DNA of 64,000 nt, from positions 7,889,106 through 7,953,105 of the forward strand of contig OX393569.1 in assembly GCA_947652115.1 (NCBI GenBank), written 5' to 3'. The translations under genes and the position numbers were made by a program. Positions within the stretch are counted from its first letter, which is position 1. Every line of letters starts with the position of its first letter. This document shows, in pieces, positions 34,118 to 45,049 of the stretch. A model generated the notes under the pieces. That model searched no databases. It saw only the letters and a program-made list of their open reading frames with translations, and was not told the origin of the DNA. Source of the DNA: Blastomussa wellsi (taxonomy: Eukaryota > Cnidaria > Anthozoa > Scleractinia > Plerogyridae).

Positions 34118-34153
34118 ATTGCTGAATACTTACTGCCTTTGCTGTCAGATTAG
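34118..34153 (+). CDS. Possible 3' terminal exon of an unplaced gene
   Basis: A strong acceptor (tttctctttctatttccctgcag, ending at 34117) is followed in one frame by Ile-Ala-Glu-Tyr-Leu-Leu-Pro-Leu-Leu-Ser-Asp and a TAG at 34151. AATAAA follows at 34257-34262. The combination looks like a last exon, but no upstream coding exon was found on the plus strand within several kilobases. It may belong to a gene with a long intron, or be chance. Confidence 0.25.
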   Translation: MAEYLLPLLSD

Positions 34154-35194
34154 TATGCAAACAAGAACAAGCAAAAGCAGGGGTCACAGACGTAGAGAAA
34201 ACTATTTTTTGGAGAAGCATCGAAACACAAGCTTATATTTTTCATTTCAAGATGTTGAATAAAAATAAGTGCCAAAATACAAACCACTAGAGTTTTGTCT
34301 TTTACTTACTTCATTTCTTTATCTTATAAAAATACTAAAAAATACCACACATGTGTGGACTAATCTTAAAATATCGAAAGATATGCGTGTTCTAAGCCAA
34401 GATATGGCACTGGCATAAGACTCGTCTTTCTTACGGGAAAGTTTGCCCGCCAGGCTACTCAGAAAAAGTTTGCATCCCTCTCCCAAAAACCAGGGGAATA
34501 AACGATCCCATTTCCACATCAATAACTCTTTGTTGGTACTTCCTTTTCTTCTCTTTCTCCTGCTGCTCGCAGCTCGATTCTGTAGATTTGTTCTGGATAC
34601 ACGTTGAGTTCACATGCATAAAACACTGCATCGAAGAATGCTGTAACTCCACGTGACCAGAAACTTCTCCTTAATATCAAGTCTTGCCTCAGGGCTGGTG
34701 ACCGTGGATCTTAGGTCGAATACCTCACTGGTTATCGGTAAGAGATGGGGCTCTACCTTGACATTCTTACAGACTTTGCCGAGCAGAGACGTAAGAAGGT
34801 TTCGTATCCCATCGTGTTCCGTTTTCGGTGACCGAAAATACCGTTTTAGTGTGGACGTTGCGTTGCAGTGTTGCGTTGTCACACTGATTTATCTGGATTA
34901 GTGTGGACGTAGCCTAACTTTTGGACCTATTGACCTCACGCCAACATTTATACTTCATCTCGTAGTATTTAGTACCCATTAGTGTCCCATAAACTAAAAA
35001 AATCATAACGTCCTTAGAGCTGTCACGTGACAAAAGATGATTTGTCCACTGGGAGTGGTGCAAATTAAAATTAATAAATTAAAGTAATGTAAAATGAATT
35101 AAAAACAAGAGTTATTTGTCATAACTTAGTTCATTACACAGGGTAAGACTCAATTTACAGGCTAAGTTCGTTTAAAGATAAATGAGCTAAGCCA

Positions 35195-35405
35195 CGATAT
35201 TCTGAGTTGTTTTTTGCAACAAACCAAATTACCCTTAAAACGTGGGAAACTTAAAACTAATAGTTTACAAAGGAAGAAAAACGCCAAATAGGTGATACTA
35301 AACTAAAAAGGAACAAGGATGGTTGAGGAGGGAGAAGATTGAGACGGATTGCAAATGACGATTTTGAAAAACTTAGGCTAAATGTTTCAAAAGGCACAAA
35401 CGTAA
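35195..35405 (+). repeat. Four-copy interspersed repeat family, copy B
   Basis: Contains caaaccaaattacccttaaa, gaagaaaaacgccaaatagg, tgatactaaac, and gaagattgagacggattg, matching copies A, C and D. Confidence 0.7.
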
Positions 35406-35968
35406 CCGTTACGCGGTCAAGTCTTGAGGTTTTTGTGAAAGAGCTACAACTGTTGGCGTCAATGCTATAAAACAGCAAATCGAAAGTTGCCTAGTTCGAA
35501 GGCCTCGATTTTTCGCCGTGGTCAACCCATTACCCGTTACCCGTTTTCCGTTTCGTGTCACGTGGTCCCCTTCCGTTCCCCTGAGTACTGACGTCATACA
35601 GTACCACGAAGCAAAAAAAAACGGCAGACTGATTCTGACGGAGAAAGCGATGAAAAATAAACAAGATAGATTAAACAGCTAATATATTTGGGCATTTTTT
35701 AAATATATTAGCTGTTTTTTTTTGCCGTTTATAGTTTGCTTTGTGAATAATTTACTGATCCAGGTCTACAATAGATCCGCCACTTTTCATCGGTTTGTAC
35801 GTTGCATTGGTCTTGCAGACCTCTTGCAGATTTCTATTACATTTATACCGTGAAGGCCTGGGGGGAAAGCCTTACAGGTACTAGACAAAATCAAAAACAT
35901 GTGGCTGGTTATCATATATAGCAACCATCTTAAATCTGACCCTCAAAATATTTTTTCTTAGTGAGTGA

Positions 35969-36045
35969 CATTCTTGTCCCCAGAACCACTTGTCCGTCTT
36001 AGCCGGCTGGGCGGCTGGGCCTGTGGACGAGGAACAAGTGAGTCT
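35969..36045. mobile_element. MITE fragment, CATTCTCGTCC-related end
   Basis: The segment cattcttgtccccagaacca followed by cttagccggctgggc and gaggaacaagtg matches the ends of the 59601 and 41888 elements. Only one end is present. Confidence 0.55.
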
Positions 36046-36075
36046 TCCCAGTCTTCCCGCGCTCCTTGGCCTTTC

Positions 36076-36401
36076 CATTCTCGTCCCCATAGCCCTTTTC
36101 GTTTCTCTTAGCCGGCGGGGCCTTGGCACGAGAAACGAAGGGCTCTGGAGACATACGATTTCAAGTCCGAGATTCTCGGACTTCCAGACTTCATGTATAT
36201 AGCATTAATGTTTCTACATGTTGTGTGTTGTAATATGGCGGCCGGCGACAATTTTGACTTCCGTTTAAGATTTCTTTGTTCTCAACAGCCAATAAAAAGA
36301 ATTCGAATTTTTTTGAAAATCTTATGTCCCAGAGCCCTTCGTTTTTCGTGCCAAGGCCCTGCCAGCTAAGAGAAACGAAAAGGGCTATGGGGACGAGAAT
36401 G
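36076..36401. mobile_element. MITE upstream of the BTB gene, 326 bp
   Basis: Inverted ends of about 80 bp: cattctcgtccccatagccc at the left and gggctatggggacgagaatg at the right, each followed inward by a ccttggcacgag-type segment. It ends 126 bp before the ATG of the BTB-BACK-jacalin gene, so it probably contributes promoter or 5' UTR sequence. Confidence 0.85.
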
Positions 36402-36527
36402 TGACCTTTCCAGCTGCGGAGGAGAGAGGGACTGGACTGCACTGCCCAAAGGGAGGCCGGTGAGTAGTTTCGCTCGCGCCGGTGTACACGTGAACCAAAC
36501 CGAAAGTTTGATCATTGATCGAAAAAC

Positions 36528-38141
36528 ATGGCCGCGGTCAAGAAGGGAGATAGGCCTCTTTTGGAAAGGTCTTTGTCAAAGGATATCGACAAATTGCACG
36601 CTAATGATTCAAACCATGGTTTCAATCTCCTGAAGGGGCTTTTAACTATGTACAAAGATGGCAGATACTCTGATGTGACCCTGAAAATCGGCGAACAGCG
36701 GAAGTTGCAAGCTCACCGCATTGTACTGGCTTCCTTCAGCCCCTACTTTGAAGCCCTTCTTGGATCTAACTGGGAAGATGGAAAGAAGGACGAGATAGAA
36801 ATTCTTGGTTTGGACGAAAGTGCCATTAGCGATTTGATCGAATTCGCATATTCTGGAAATATCGATATTAGCACGGACAATGTGCAAACTTTGCTCGAGG
36901 CAGCAAATTATTTGGGTGTAGAGTTCGTGAAAAAATCGTGCGGCGAATTTTTGAAAGGCGCGATAGATGATAAAACCTGCCTAGGCATTTGGCAGCTGGC
37001 AGATTTGTTTGCGTTGGAAGAGCTGATCAAAGAGGCCAAAAAACACGCCTTGAGGCATTTCGCAGATGTCTGCAAGAAAGAGGAATTTTTGTGCCTTCCG
37101 TTCAATCTTCTGGTCGGTCTGCTTGCAGATGAAGAGATCTGTGTTGTCATCGAAGGCTTAATTCCTTGTGCCGAAGAAAGAGAAAAGATCGTACTGGAAG
37201 CGGTGTTCAAGTATATTGAACATGATGTCATGATTCGAAAAGATTATCTTCCAAAATTGTTGCCCTTAGTAAGACTTCCAACTTTATCGGAGACTTATCT
37301 GAAGGAAATCTCGTCACACAGGCTTCTGGTAGACACCTGTGGAGGCATTGTGATGAGGGCCCAAAAACTGAGATTGGACCACCCTGAGGAAGGTTCAACA
37401 GATCAAAAGTGGGCGGCCCCAAGAAAATTTGCCGAGCATGTTGTTACTTGGGGACGCTCCTTTGCCAATGGGGGACAGGTACATCCTGAAACCTCACTCC
37501 ACACAGACAAAGAGTCAGTTGAAGATTTAGACAATGACATCTACATAAAAGGAATGGAACTGTGGATTAGACGCTGGGATGGTAGACCCGTACTTGGCGG
37601 CCTAAAGATTTTTTACAGTGGTGACAAGGAGTTGAAGTTTGGAAGTGACTCTGCTCAGTGCGAACACCATAAATTTCATTTGGAAGAAAATGAGAAGATC
37701 ATCAAAGTTGAAGTTAGGTCTGGGTGGATGATTGATTGCTTGACTTTTTTCTCTAACAAGCATGATACTGATGGGTGTCCAAAAAGCTATGGGCCCTTTG
37801 GGGGTGATGGTGGATCTTTCTGGTCTGAGACGCCATCCGGATCATTTGGATTTCTAGCAGGGGTTGCTGGTGCAGTTGTCAACTCACAAGGCGAAGAAGG
37901 AATCACCAGACTTCAGTTTGCCTGGAGAACCTATGCCCTTCCTGGTGATCCACAGCCGTTGCAAAATAGGTGTAGAGTTACTGACACTTTCTACGATGAT
38001 GATGATGAGGATGATGATTATGATGATTATGACGAGGATGATGATTATGACGACTATGATGATTACGATGACTATGATGATGTTGATATTTTTGATCAGG
38101 AACTTGGAGTGCAACCTTACATGTTTGAGCCACTTGCATAA
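36528..38141 (+). CDS. BTB-BACK protein with C-terminal jacalin-like lectin domain and Asp/Tyr-rich tail
   Basis: An intronless 537-codon frame. Residues about 35-145 form a BTB/POZ domain (GRYSDVTLKI, LQAHRIVLASFSPYFEALL, IEFAYSGNIDI, LLEAANYLGV). Residues 150-265 form a BACK domain (CLGIWQLADLFALEEL, HALRHFADV, EEFLCLPFNLLVGLLADEE, VFKYIEHD). In Kelch-like proteins this pair dimerises and binds cullin-3, with a C-terminal substrate-binding domain. Here the Kelch propeller is absent. Residues about 335-468 resemble a jacalin-like beta-prism lectin: IKGMELWIRRWDG, LGGLKIFY, FHLEENEKIIKVEVRSGWMI, CLTFFSN, YGPFGGDGGSFW, FGFLAGVAGAVV, GITRLQFAW. A tail of about 33 residues of Asp, Glu and Tyr follows (490-520). 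A cullin-3 ligase adaptor with glycan or protein recognition through the lectin domain is plausible but inferred. No signal peptide, so it is intracellular. AATAAA is at 39076. Confidence 0.9.
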   Translation: MAAVKKGDRPLLERSLSKDIDKLHANDSNHGFNLLKGLLTMYKDGRYSDVTLKIGEQRKLQAHRIVLASFSPYFEALLGSNWEDGKKDEIEILGLDESAISDLIEFAYSGNIDISTDNVQTLLEAANYLGVEFVKKSCGEFLKGAIDDKTCLGIWQLADLFALEELIKEAKKHALRHFADVCKKEEFLCLPFNLLVGLLADEEICVVIEGLIPCAEEREKIVLEAVFKYIEHDVMIRKDYLPKLLPLVRLPTLSETYLKEISSHRLLVDTCGGIVMRAQKLRLDHPEEGSTDQKWAAPRKFAEHVVTWGRSFANGGQVHPETSLHTDKESVEDLDNDIYIKGMELWIRRWDGRPVLGGLKIFYSGDKELKFGSDSAQCEHHKFHLEENEKIIKVEVRSGWMIDCLTFFSNKHDTDGCPKSYGPFGGDGGSFWSETPSGSFGFLAGVAGAVVNSQGEEGITRLQFAWRTYALPGDPQPLQNRCRVTDTFYDDDDEDDDYDDYDEDDDYDDYDDYDDYDDVDIFDQELGVQPYMFEPLA

Positions 38142-39095
38142 GATACCAGATCATAGAATATGGTAAGCAAAGTGTATTTCATTTGCTTCGAAAATGTGTA
38201 TGCTTGGATATTCTCCGAGGGGTGAATGGTAAATGCAAGACTTTAGAGATGGCGAGACAATTTTTTTCTCCGCAAGACTGAGACTTTTGAAGGTTTTGTA
38301 TAGCGAGACCGAGATTGAGACACCAAAACGGCTTTGCAAAAATCGAGACTGCGAGACCTCTGGAACCCTTCCAAAAATGAGGCTGTGAGACCTGTGAAAC
38401 TTGAGTAAAATTTCACGAGACCCTTATTTTCTCAGGGACCATTCACCACCTCTTCTCCTGTAGCTGTGATTTTTTCCTAATAGGACAAAAATACAGTGTA
38501 CATGTACATGTATGTCCAAGGACAAAATGGTATTTGGAATTACAGTATATCATGAAATCACACAGTAAATTCCCTGATACTTAGCCAAGCTTGTCGTAGG
38601 CTGAGTTGGCTAAAATCAAATTATATTCTGCATGATTGATAGGATAATTGTCAACAAAAAATGTACATTTCAAAAGATATTGTGGTTATGCAGCGCTTTG
38701 CAAGACTTTGACAACCTACGTGTTCATGTACATGTAACACACAGGGGTTTCAAAACAAAGCGGCAACTGCCGGAGTTCCACCGGCTACTTGACTATTATG
38801 CCACCGGGTACTCTGGTCATAGCAATCAGCTTGTGACCCAAAAGCTCACCTACGACAGCCGCCTACTCTTCCAGTCGACGACACCTACTTCAAAACATTT
38901 TGAAACCCCTAAACACAGGGCATCTGTCTGTATGGACAACAGATACAGTTGTACACTGATCTTCTGACCATACTGTACTGTTCATCTACATGGGCATTAT
39001 CATTCTTGGTTAAGTTTTGAGCCAAATGTTTTGTGCTTGTTACTATTGCTGGTTTTCAATGTCACGCCATCAAAGAATAAATTCAAAACCATGTA
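38142..39095 (+). other. Probable 3' UTR of the BTB-BACK-jacalin gene
   Basis: No coding frame of quality is present, and AATAAA at 39076-39081 would end the transcript. It contains gagaccgaga-type repeats at 38270-38420. The open frame at 38632-38967 shows no domain-like features. Confidence 0.4.
39076..39081 (+). terminator. Poly(A) signal, BTB-BACK-jacalin gene
   Basis: AATAAA on the coding strand about 935 bases after the stop. No earlier AATAAA was noticed. Confidence 0.5.
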
Positions 39096-40218
39096 ATGAA
39101 AAAAGCTGATAAATTCACATGTAATAAAATATCAATAGGTAAACAACATGTCCAAGACCAGGTCTGTTCGGTACACCATTCTTGAGTCATTTGCCGAGGC
39201 ATTTTACGCAAAATTATAGAGCTTAGTGTGGAGATGCCATGTTGGTGCCCATCCGAATGGGCACCAATATGGCAGCCGGGAATCAAAAAAAGCATCTGGT
39301 ACTCACTTTTGCTGTGAAGGCAATTGCCCTTTCCTTGTGATCTAGTATGTATACACATAGACTAATACTTGTGCTGTTTAAACTGCAAAAATCTTGAGAG
39401 AAGACCGTTTCTTCAAGCATGGCAGCTTTGCCACGGAACCATTGTGATGTCACGTACAGTGGAAATTTAAAAAATTCAACATGCTTTATTTCAAACACAA
39501 GCATACTATTTAGCTGGAAACTTTGTATAACTTGTCAAAAGTTATACAGGGAAAGTAGCTGCACTTGTGCTTGTTAACTCGGCCAAATTTCAGAAGATTT
39601 CAACAAAACGTATGCAAAATGTTTCGATTTTGCCTCACACGTGCTCAGAATCCTTCAAATTTTGCTTTTTTCTGCGTCTTCATTCGTAAAATTCTTGTCC
39701 ACCATGTTTGTTTTCTGTTGTCCATGTGGCACTGGCTTCTGGGACACTTGCGTGTACTTCATGGAAGAAACAAGGAAAACAAGATATTTCAAGCGAGTCA
39801 CGCATCCTTGTATGAAACAAAAGCAGAGTCCCTAGAAACCGGCATAAACAATGACACTTCGATCTTTTTGTCAGTGGTAACAAATGCGCACTTGTCATTA
39901 CGCATACATGTATGTGTCGTGTGTGTTAGAATAACAAATCTAGTATACACATGGGCATTTAGAGGCTTCATCGTGGCGAACTACTGTTCTTTTCTGTTCA
40001 GTTGCTTAAAAAAATCTTGTTGCCTTTCATTGGAAATAGACTGTAGAAGATATGCGATATATCCTGCGACAACAGTGACATTCTCTTGTGTTTACAACAC
40101 TCAATTTCAATGCGTGTTTTTGTTTGTACGATGATCCAGATCGAAAATATTCATGTTGGTCTAAAGGCTTCATCGCTGGAATGTCCGTGCAGATTATTCT
40201 TTTGCTGTTGTGTCCTAA

Positions 40219-40650
40219 TCAACATTCATTAATGTTTTCTTTTTGCCGCTTAGTGGCGTGCTCATTAAGACCACTGGCGAGTATGTTGTTGAGAACGTTT
40301 GCGATTTTTTCTGAGATCGCTGGCCCCGTGACTTCGTCCTCCGTCACTTCGGTGACAAGTGAATCTACCTTTCCAGTGGCGTCGGTCGCTGATTCTCCTG
40401 TTGTTTTGGAACTGTATTGTTTGTCCAATTGTGGCTCGAGGTCGAGTAACTGGAGAAGCCTGGCTTCCCCCTCGCCTTTAGCAGAGTCAGTAGCCTGACT
40501 CGTGTTTGCGACAGATGTGGATTGTTGTTTTGAGGACGATCCTGTAGGTGTAGTTCCTTTGCTTGTCAAATTCTGTGAATTTGACTCGGTCAGTGACTCC
40601 GTCGTCACATCAAGTATGCCATCAAGCACACCGGAACCCGGCGTAGACAT
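40219..40650 (-). CDS. Orphan Ser/Thr-rich ORF, possible gene 5' exon or element fragment
   Basis: The frame starts at ATG 40650 (an ATG at 40671 is also possible) and runs 143 codons to a stop at 40219. It is rich in Ser, Thr and Gln (SLTESNSQNLTSKGTTP, SSSKQQSTSVANTSQ), then Glu-rich, and closes with a helix-like segment ISEKIANVLNNILASGLNEH and a basic KRQKENIN. That last block resembles the N-terminal parts of gag-like proteins encoded by cnidarian retroelements, but this is recollection without a search. No strong donor follows, so the 3' limit is uncertain. There is no signal peptide. It is either a decayed mobile-element ORF or the first exon of a minus-strand gene. Confidence 0.4.
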   Translation of the reverse strand: MSTPGSGVLDGILDVTTESLTESNSQNLTSKGTTPTGSSSKQQSTSVANTSQATDSAKGEGEARLLQLLDLEPQLDKQYSSKTTGESATDATGKVDSLVTEVTEDEVTGPAISEKIANVLNNILASGLNEHATKRQKENINEC

Positions 40651-41887
40651 GGTTAGTGGATAAAAAAACACGGCATGTGTAAACTTTGCTTCGCAAAGAT
40701 TGCCGACGTATGATTACCAAGAAGGATGATTTTACGATGGTGAAGATAAACACCAGATTGTTCTGTGCTAACAGACCAGCATTGCCAAGATGGCGACGCA
40801 AGCACAAAAATTGTCCAGCTGTGCGCATGCGCTATCTCATTGAATCTCTGCTGCGATGACCTGGTAGAATTAATTTTAAGATTTGTTTTTGTTCTGCTTC
40901 TTGTTTTATGGAGAAGCTAACATAGCACAACATTTAGGGTTCAGGGCAAGTCGCATCCTGCGAGTGACGAGCCTTAAGACGTCTACACAGGAGGCTACAG
41001 GGCAAGGTGCCTACAACGAATACCAATGTGTCAAATTCCCACTCTTCCCACCAACCATTAGAAGTTTTCTATTCATTTGTCAGGCCAGGAATTGCCCTGA
41101 GACCCCCGTCTTATCTGAAACACTGAACATTACTTTTTTCTTTGAGGCTGGCATCCATAGGGGCTCTGATGAGAATCGAAAACCATTCTTGTACATCTAC
41201 ATAAGTGATTTTCATGGCTGTGTGAAGTTGTCAAATGCATCTTAAGCAAAAAGATGGTGACTGGTACATTTGCCTATAATGTTTGCATGCAAAAATCCTG
41301 AAAGAGCATAATTATAAAAACACAAAGAAAAGTTGTTAGTCATTCAAATTTGGCAAGAGCAATGCTGTTAGTACAGGAATGACTTCTGTACCTTGGTATA
41401 TGCCAAGTGGGCTTTGTTTGGTTTGCAAGGTATTGTTGTGAAATGTACAGCCACCATCTTTTTTTCTTACGGTGGATTGTGATGTCTTATTGTGATATAT
41501 TACAATTTCTGTTTTTCAGGAGCAAACGTCTGAGCCCAGTATCAAGCTAAGAAGAACATCATCCACCGACAAGACCGCAAGTAATGCATGAATGCCTGAT
41601 TTATATTTTCTTCAGTTTCAGTTGAAAATAGCCATTTTCTAAATGGGAACAAATATTTAAAACCTGTCACCAGAAATATCGTTCAAGCATTATCTGTAGT
41701 ATTCTTATAAAATTTGAGTGTTATTGGGTTAAACGCAAAGACACAGTACATTTTTGAAAATCCTTTGTATGGTTGGAGGGGTACCTCATTCCATACTTGA
41801 CTCTCTTGTTTCGGGGATTTTTGTTAGGCCCACCATTTACTTCCCTTTACTCCAATCACGCTCACATTTAACATTCCAACTAAGGCT

Positions 41888-42174
41888 CATTCTCGTCCCC
41901 AGAGCCACTTTTCCCTCTAAGAAAACAGGCCTGTACACGAGGAACAAGTGCCTCTGCAGACACATGATTTGATTGGCTATAATCTAACAAAGGGAATCCA
42001 ATCAAATCATCCATTTTAAACTTTCATACGACAAAGGGATATTACAATGGCTGATGTGATTGGACTCCCTTTGTTTGATTTCAGCCAATCAAATCATGTG
42101 TCCCCAGAGCCACTTGTTCCTCATACACGGGTCTGGCCGGCTGACATGGACAAGCGGTTCTGGGGACAAGAAAG
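41888..42174. mobile_element. MITE, CATTCTCGTCC family, 287 bp
   Basis: Long inverted ends: cattctcgtccccagagcca / ggttctggggacaagaaagg, then cacatgatttgattggct / agccaatcaaatcatgtg. No ORF. Confidence 0.85.
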
Positions 42175-42555
42175 GCCAAGGCTTGGATGCTGTTTTGTGT
42201 GGTAGGATTCACTTTTCAACCCAATTGAACCAAATCAATTTTAGGCATCCATACCCACCTGTCTTCTGCTCATTTAGAAAATGACTAACTATGCTCTTTG
42301 TTTCAAGTGTCACGATGTGTCGCCTCAGTAACATGATTAGAACGGTTCAGTGTAAAAAGTGAGAGCTCAGTCATGAAACATTTGTACTGTATCTTTTTAC
42401 ATTGTCGAGGTTGTTTGTAGTGGACAGAAGGAATTCTGGTTTCTTATTTCATCCAGGTGAACACTTTGACAGTAAACAATACATGCTTTGGATATTGTAC
42501 TTACTATTTTAAATAATGATTTTACTTTCACAATATTGTTGTGAAGACTAGTATA

Positions 42556-42799
42556 TTACAGCATGGTGCGCCTAACTGTGGCCATCCAACAAACTTTTTT
42601 GACAAGTTATAATTAGCCAATCAGAGATCACGAATTTGTTTGAGCTGTCCTGCCTCCTATGAATTTTTAAAGTTGTTTTCGCAAAACCTGTCACCCTTTT
42701 AACAAGGAGGAGGGACAACTCAAACAAATTCGCCCTTCTGATTGGCTAACTTGTCAAAAAGTTTGTTAGGTGCCCACACTAAGGTGTGCCGCGCTGTAA
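42556..42799. mobile_element. Foldback MITE, 244 bp
   Basis: The left arm ttacagcatggtgcgcc, caacaaactttttt and gacaagtta mirrors the right arm taacttgtcaaaaagtttgt and tgccgcgctgtaa. The centre is near 42680. Confidence 0.8.
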
Positions 42800-43025
42800 C
42801 AATGTTTCTTTTTGAATGAATTAATTGTCTTCTATTACAGTGGTCAGGTTTCCATTTGGTCCTTTCCCTTCACAGATTAGTTCAATCCGGATTCATATTC
42901 ATCTTGAAAATGAATTTGACGATTTCTGTTGAGTCCCTTTGGATGCAATTTGTTGCTTATTTCTGGGAACTGACAGCACCAAAGACTGTATTAAAACAGT
43001 TTGAACGATTGAAGTTGTTGTTGAA

Positions 43026-43269
43026 CATCCTCGTACCAGAGGCCGCAATTCGTTTGGTCAGCACCAAGGTATCGAGACCTCTGGCTGCAACCAAATTGTG
43101 AGCATGCGTAGAGAACTCGTTTTGCAGCTTTCAGCCAATCAGATTTGACTTTGTGCATGCGCAGAGTGACGGGAAGTCCGTGAATTGCAGACTTCCGGTG
43201 TTGGACCTTCCCAGAGGTCGCGATTCTTGGTGCTGACCAAAAGCATCGCGGCCTCTAGGGACGAGAATG
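43026..43269. mobile_element. MITE, CATTCTCGTCC family, 244 bp
   Basis: The left arm catcctcgtaccagaggccg, ttggtcagcaccaagg mirrors the right arm cttggtgctgaccaaaag, cggcctctagggacgagaat. No ORF. Confidence 0.85.
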
Positions 43270-43489
43270 TTATTGAAAGTTTTCAAGATCTTAATAGCAC
43301 GCAGCTCTATTGTTTTAGGGCTAGGGTCCATTGTTGCCGTTGTTTATAATTTTTCAGCCAATATTGTGGGACCTTGTAAAGAGCTACGTACCGCCCCTAT
43401 TGTGGTTTGGCTGACACTGAAAAAGCATTACAAAAACTTAGACCTGTAGTATTTAAAGTTGCAAAATTGGGGCTCTTGCAGCTGGCGCT

Positions 43490-43610
43490 CTGATAGTGTA
43501 GTGGATAGGTGTATGCTTCTTGAATCGTGTTTCCCAGGCTCGACTCCCGGTGTCCCCATATTCAAATATCTTCTTCTTTGTCTTCTTTAGTCTTCTTTAT
43601 TACATTTTCA
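43490..43610 (+). mobile_element. tRNA-like SINE or tRNA pseudogene with pyrimidine-rich tail
   Basis: The segment ctctgatagtgtagtggata is A-box-like and ggctcgactcc is B-box-like, with spacing as in a tRNA. A cttcttt-rich tail follows (43570-43610). A full cloverleaf was not found, so a working tRNA gene is unlikely. Confidence 0.45.
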
Positions 43611-44104
43611 AAAAACTAAGTGTATGAGTACATGAAATGTCTCGGAGGAAAAAGGGCCGACTCGTCTATCCCTTCAAGTGACTACCAAGCTGAAAGCTTG
43701 AATTCAACGAAATCAGAATTTATCCGGGGCCAAGGGACTTCCTTATATGGGCTATATGGGGACATGCCGCTGGATTGGGTATTGTTTGTGACCGCTCAGT
43801 CCTGAACAGGGTACATAATTCAAGCGAGTCTGTCCTGGGCATGGCTTCAAGACGTTCGCCGAGTTTTATGCATTTCTGAAATCTGTAACGTTCGTCCGAA
43901 TTTATTCAATATCATTTTCAGGACTAGATATTAGCGCTATAGTACAAATAAACGTTTTAGTTTTTCCTAAACAGGGTATGTGTTTGATGTTATTTTTGTC
44001 CTAAAGAGGATAAAAAGCCTCCAGCGGCACCCCTATACCCAAACATGGGTCAAGATGTAGAGTGTTCAGCCTAATCATTTGAACGATAATTTATGTCGGT
44101 TACT

Positions 44105-44958
44105 TATATAACTAAGGAATGGCCTAATGGTTAGTGCGCATGACTCTGGATCGGACGGTCCGGGTTCGGGCGTCTAGCCGGGGCACTGCGTTGTGTTCTT
44201 GGGCAAGACACTTTATTATCATATGGCCCGTACGGCCCCGCTCGCTTTTTCCTTGAAAAACCATAGGGAAAAGAGTCCCGTATGAGGGCCGTACGCCTTC
44301 ATCTAGCAGGGTCGGAAAAATGCGTACGGTCCTACTAGAAAAGCGTTAGGCCTCGCGACTGCCGTGAGATGTAATTTGAACCAAAATGGAGAGTTAATGC
44401 AACATCTTCGAAGAACAAACGAATTCAAGAACTAAGCAGCAACAGTAGACGCCTAGAATCCGCAAAGAAAAATCTTCAACCAGCCACATTTTCAACGATT
44501 TAGAGCTGACATGGTGCTAAAATTAATCCTCTCGTTCAAACCAAGTATGAATTTCAGCTGTGGCAAAGAAACGTCGGTACGTGTTGTTCGCTGAGACGAG
44601 CACGGTTATCAGAAACTGGTTATCTGGAAATCCTTTTTCGTAGACCTTGAAATGCTTTGTAAATTTCTGCTAACTGCAATGAAGCACGAGGTGTGTGGAT
44701 TGAAATGTCCTTGAAACTTAGCAGAAAAACCCAAAGATTTGGCCTTAGTTTTCACAGAAGTTTGAATATTTTGCACATACTCCGAAACTCGCATGCATTG
44801 GCTTTCCCACAAGTACCATTGGCTTTCCAAAATGCGCGCAAAACAGACTGCCGCGTTTGGGCGAGAAAACCATAAAAAAATTAGTGGTCATATGATAAAA
44901 TGCTTATTGACTGAGTTAGGTCGTGCCGGACGGGAAAATATTTGGCTCTCGGTCGGGA

Positions 44959-44989
<31 letters not shown>

Positions 44990-45001
44990 TCCTGGCCTCG
45001 A

Positions 45002-45049
<48 letters not shown>

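Noticed and set aside
37884..38114. Minus-strand frame rich in Ile/Val opposite the Asp/Tyr tail
   Set aside because: Antisense of a gat-rich repeat; composition is a by-product of the repeat.
39565..40134. Plus-strand open frame of 189 codons
   Set aside because: Starts from a non-ATG codon, rich in Phe/Cys/Val as expected for chance frames in AT-rich DNA, with no domain, splice site or poly(A) context.
40883..41245. Plus-strand open frame of 120 codons next to the orphan minus-strand ORF
   Set aside because: No recognisable motif and an unconvincing N-terminus; kept out of the gene list.
43490..43565. Functional tRNA gene
   Set aside because: A- and B-box-like sequences are there but acceptor and anticodon stems do not pair; SINE or pseudogene is more likely.
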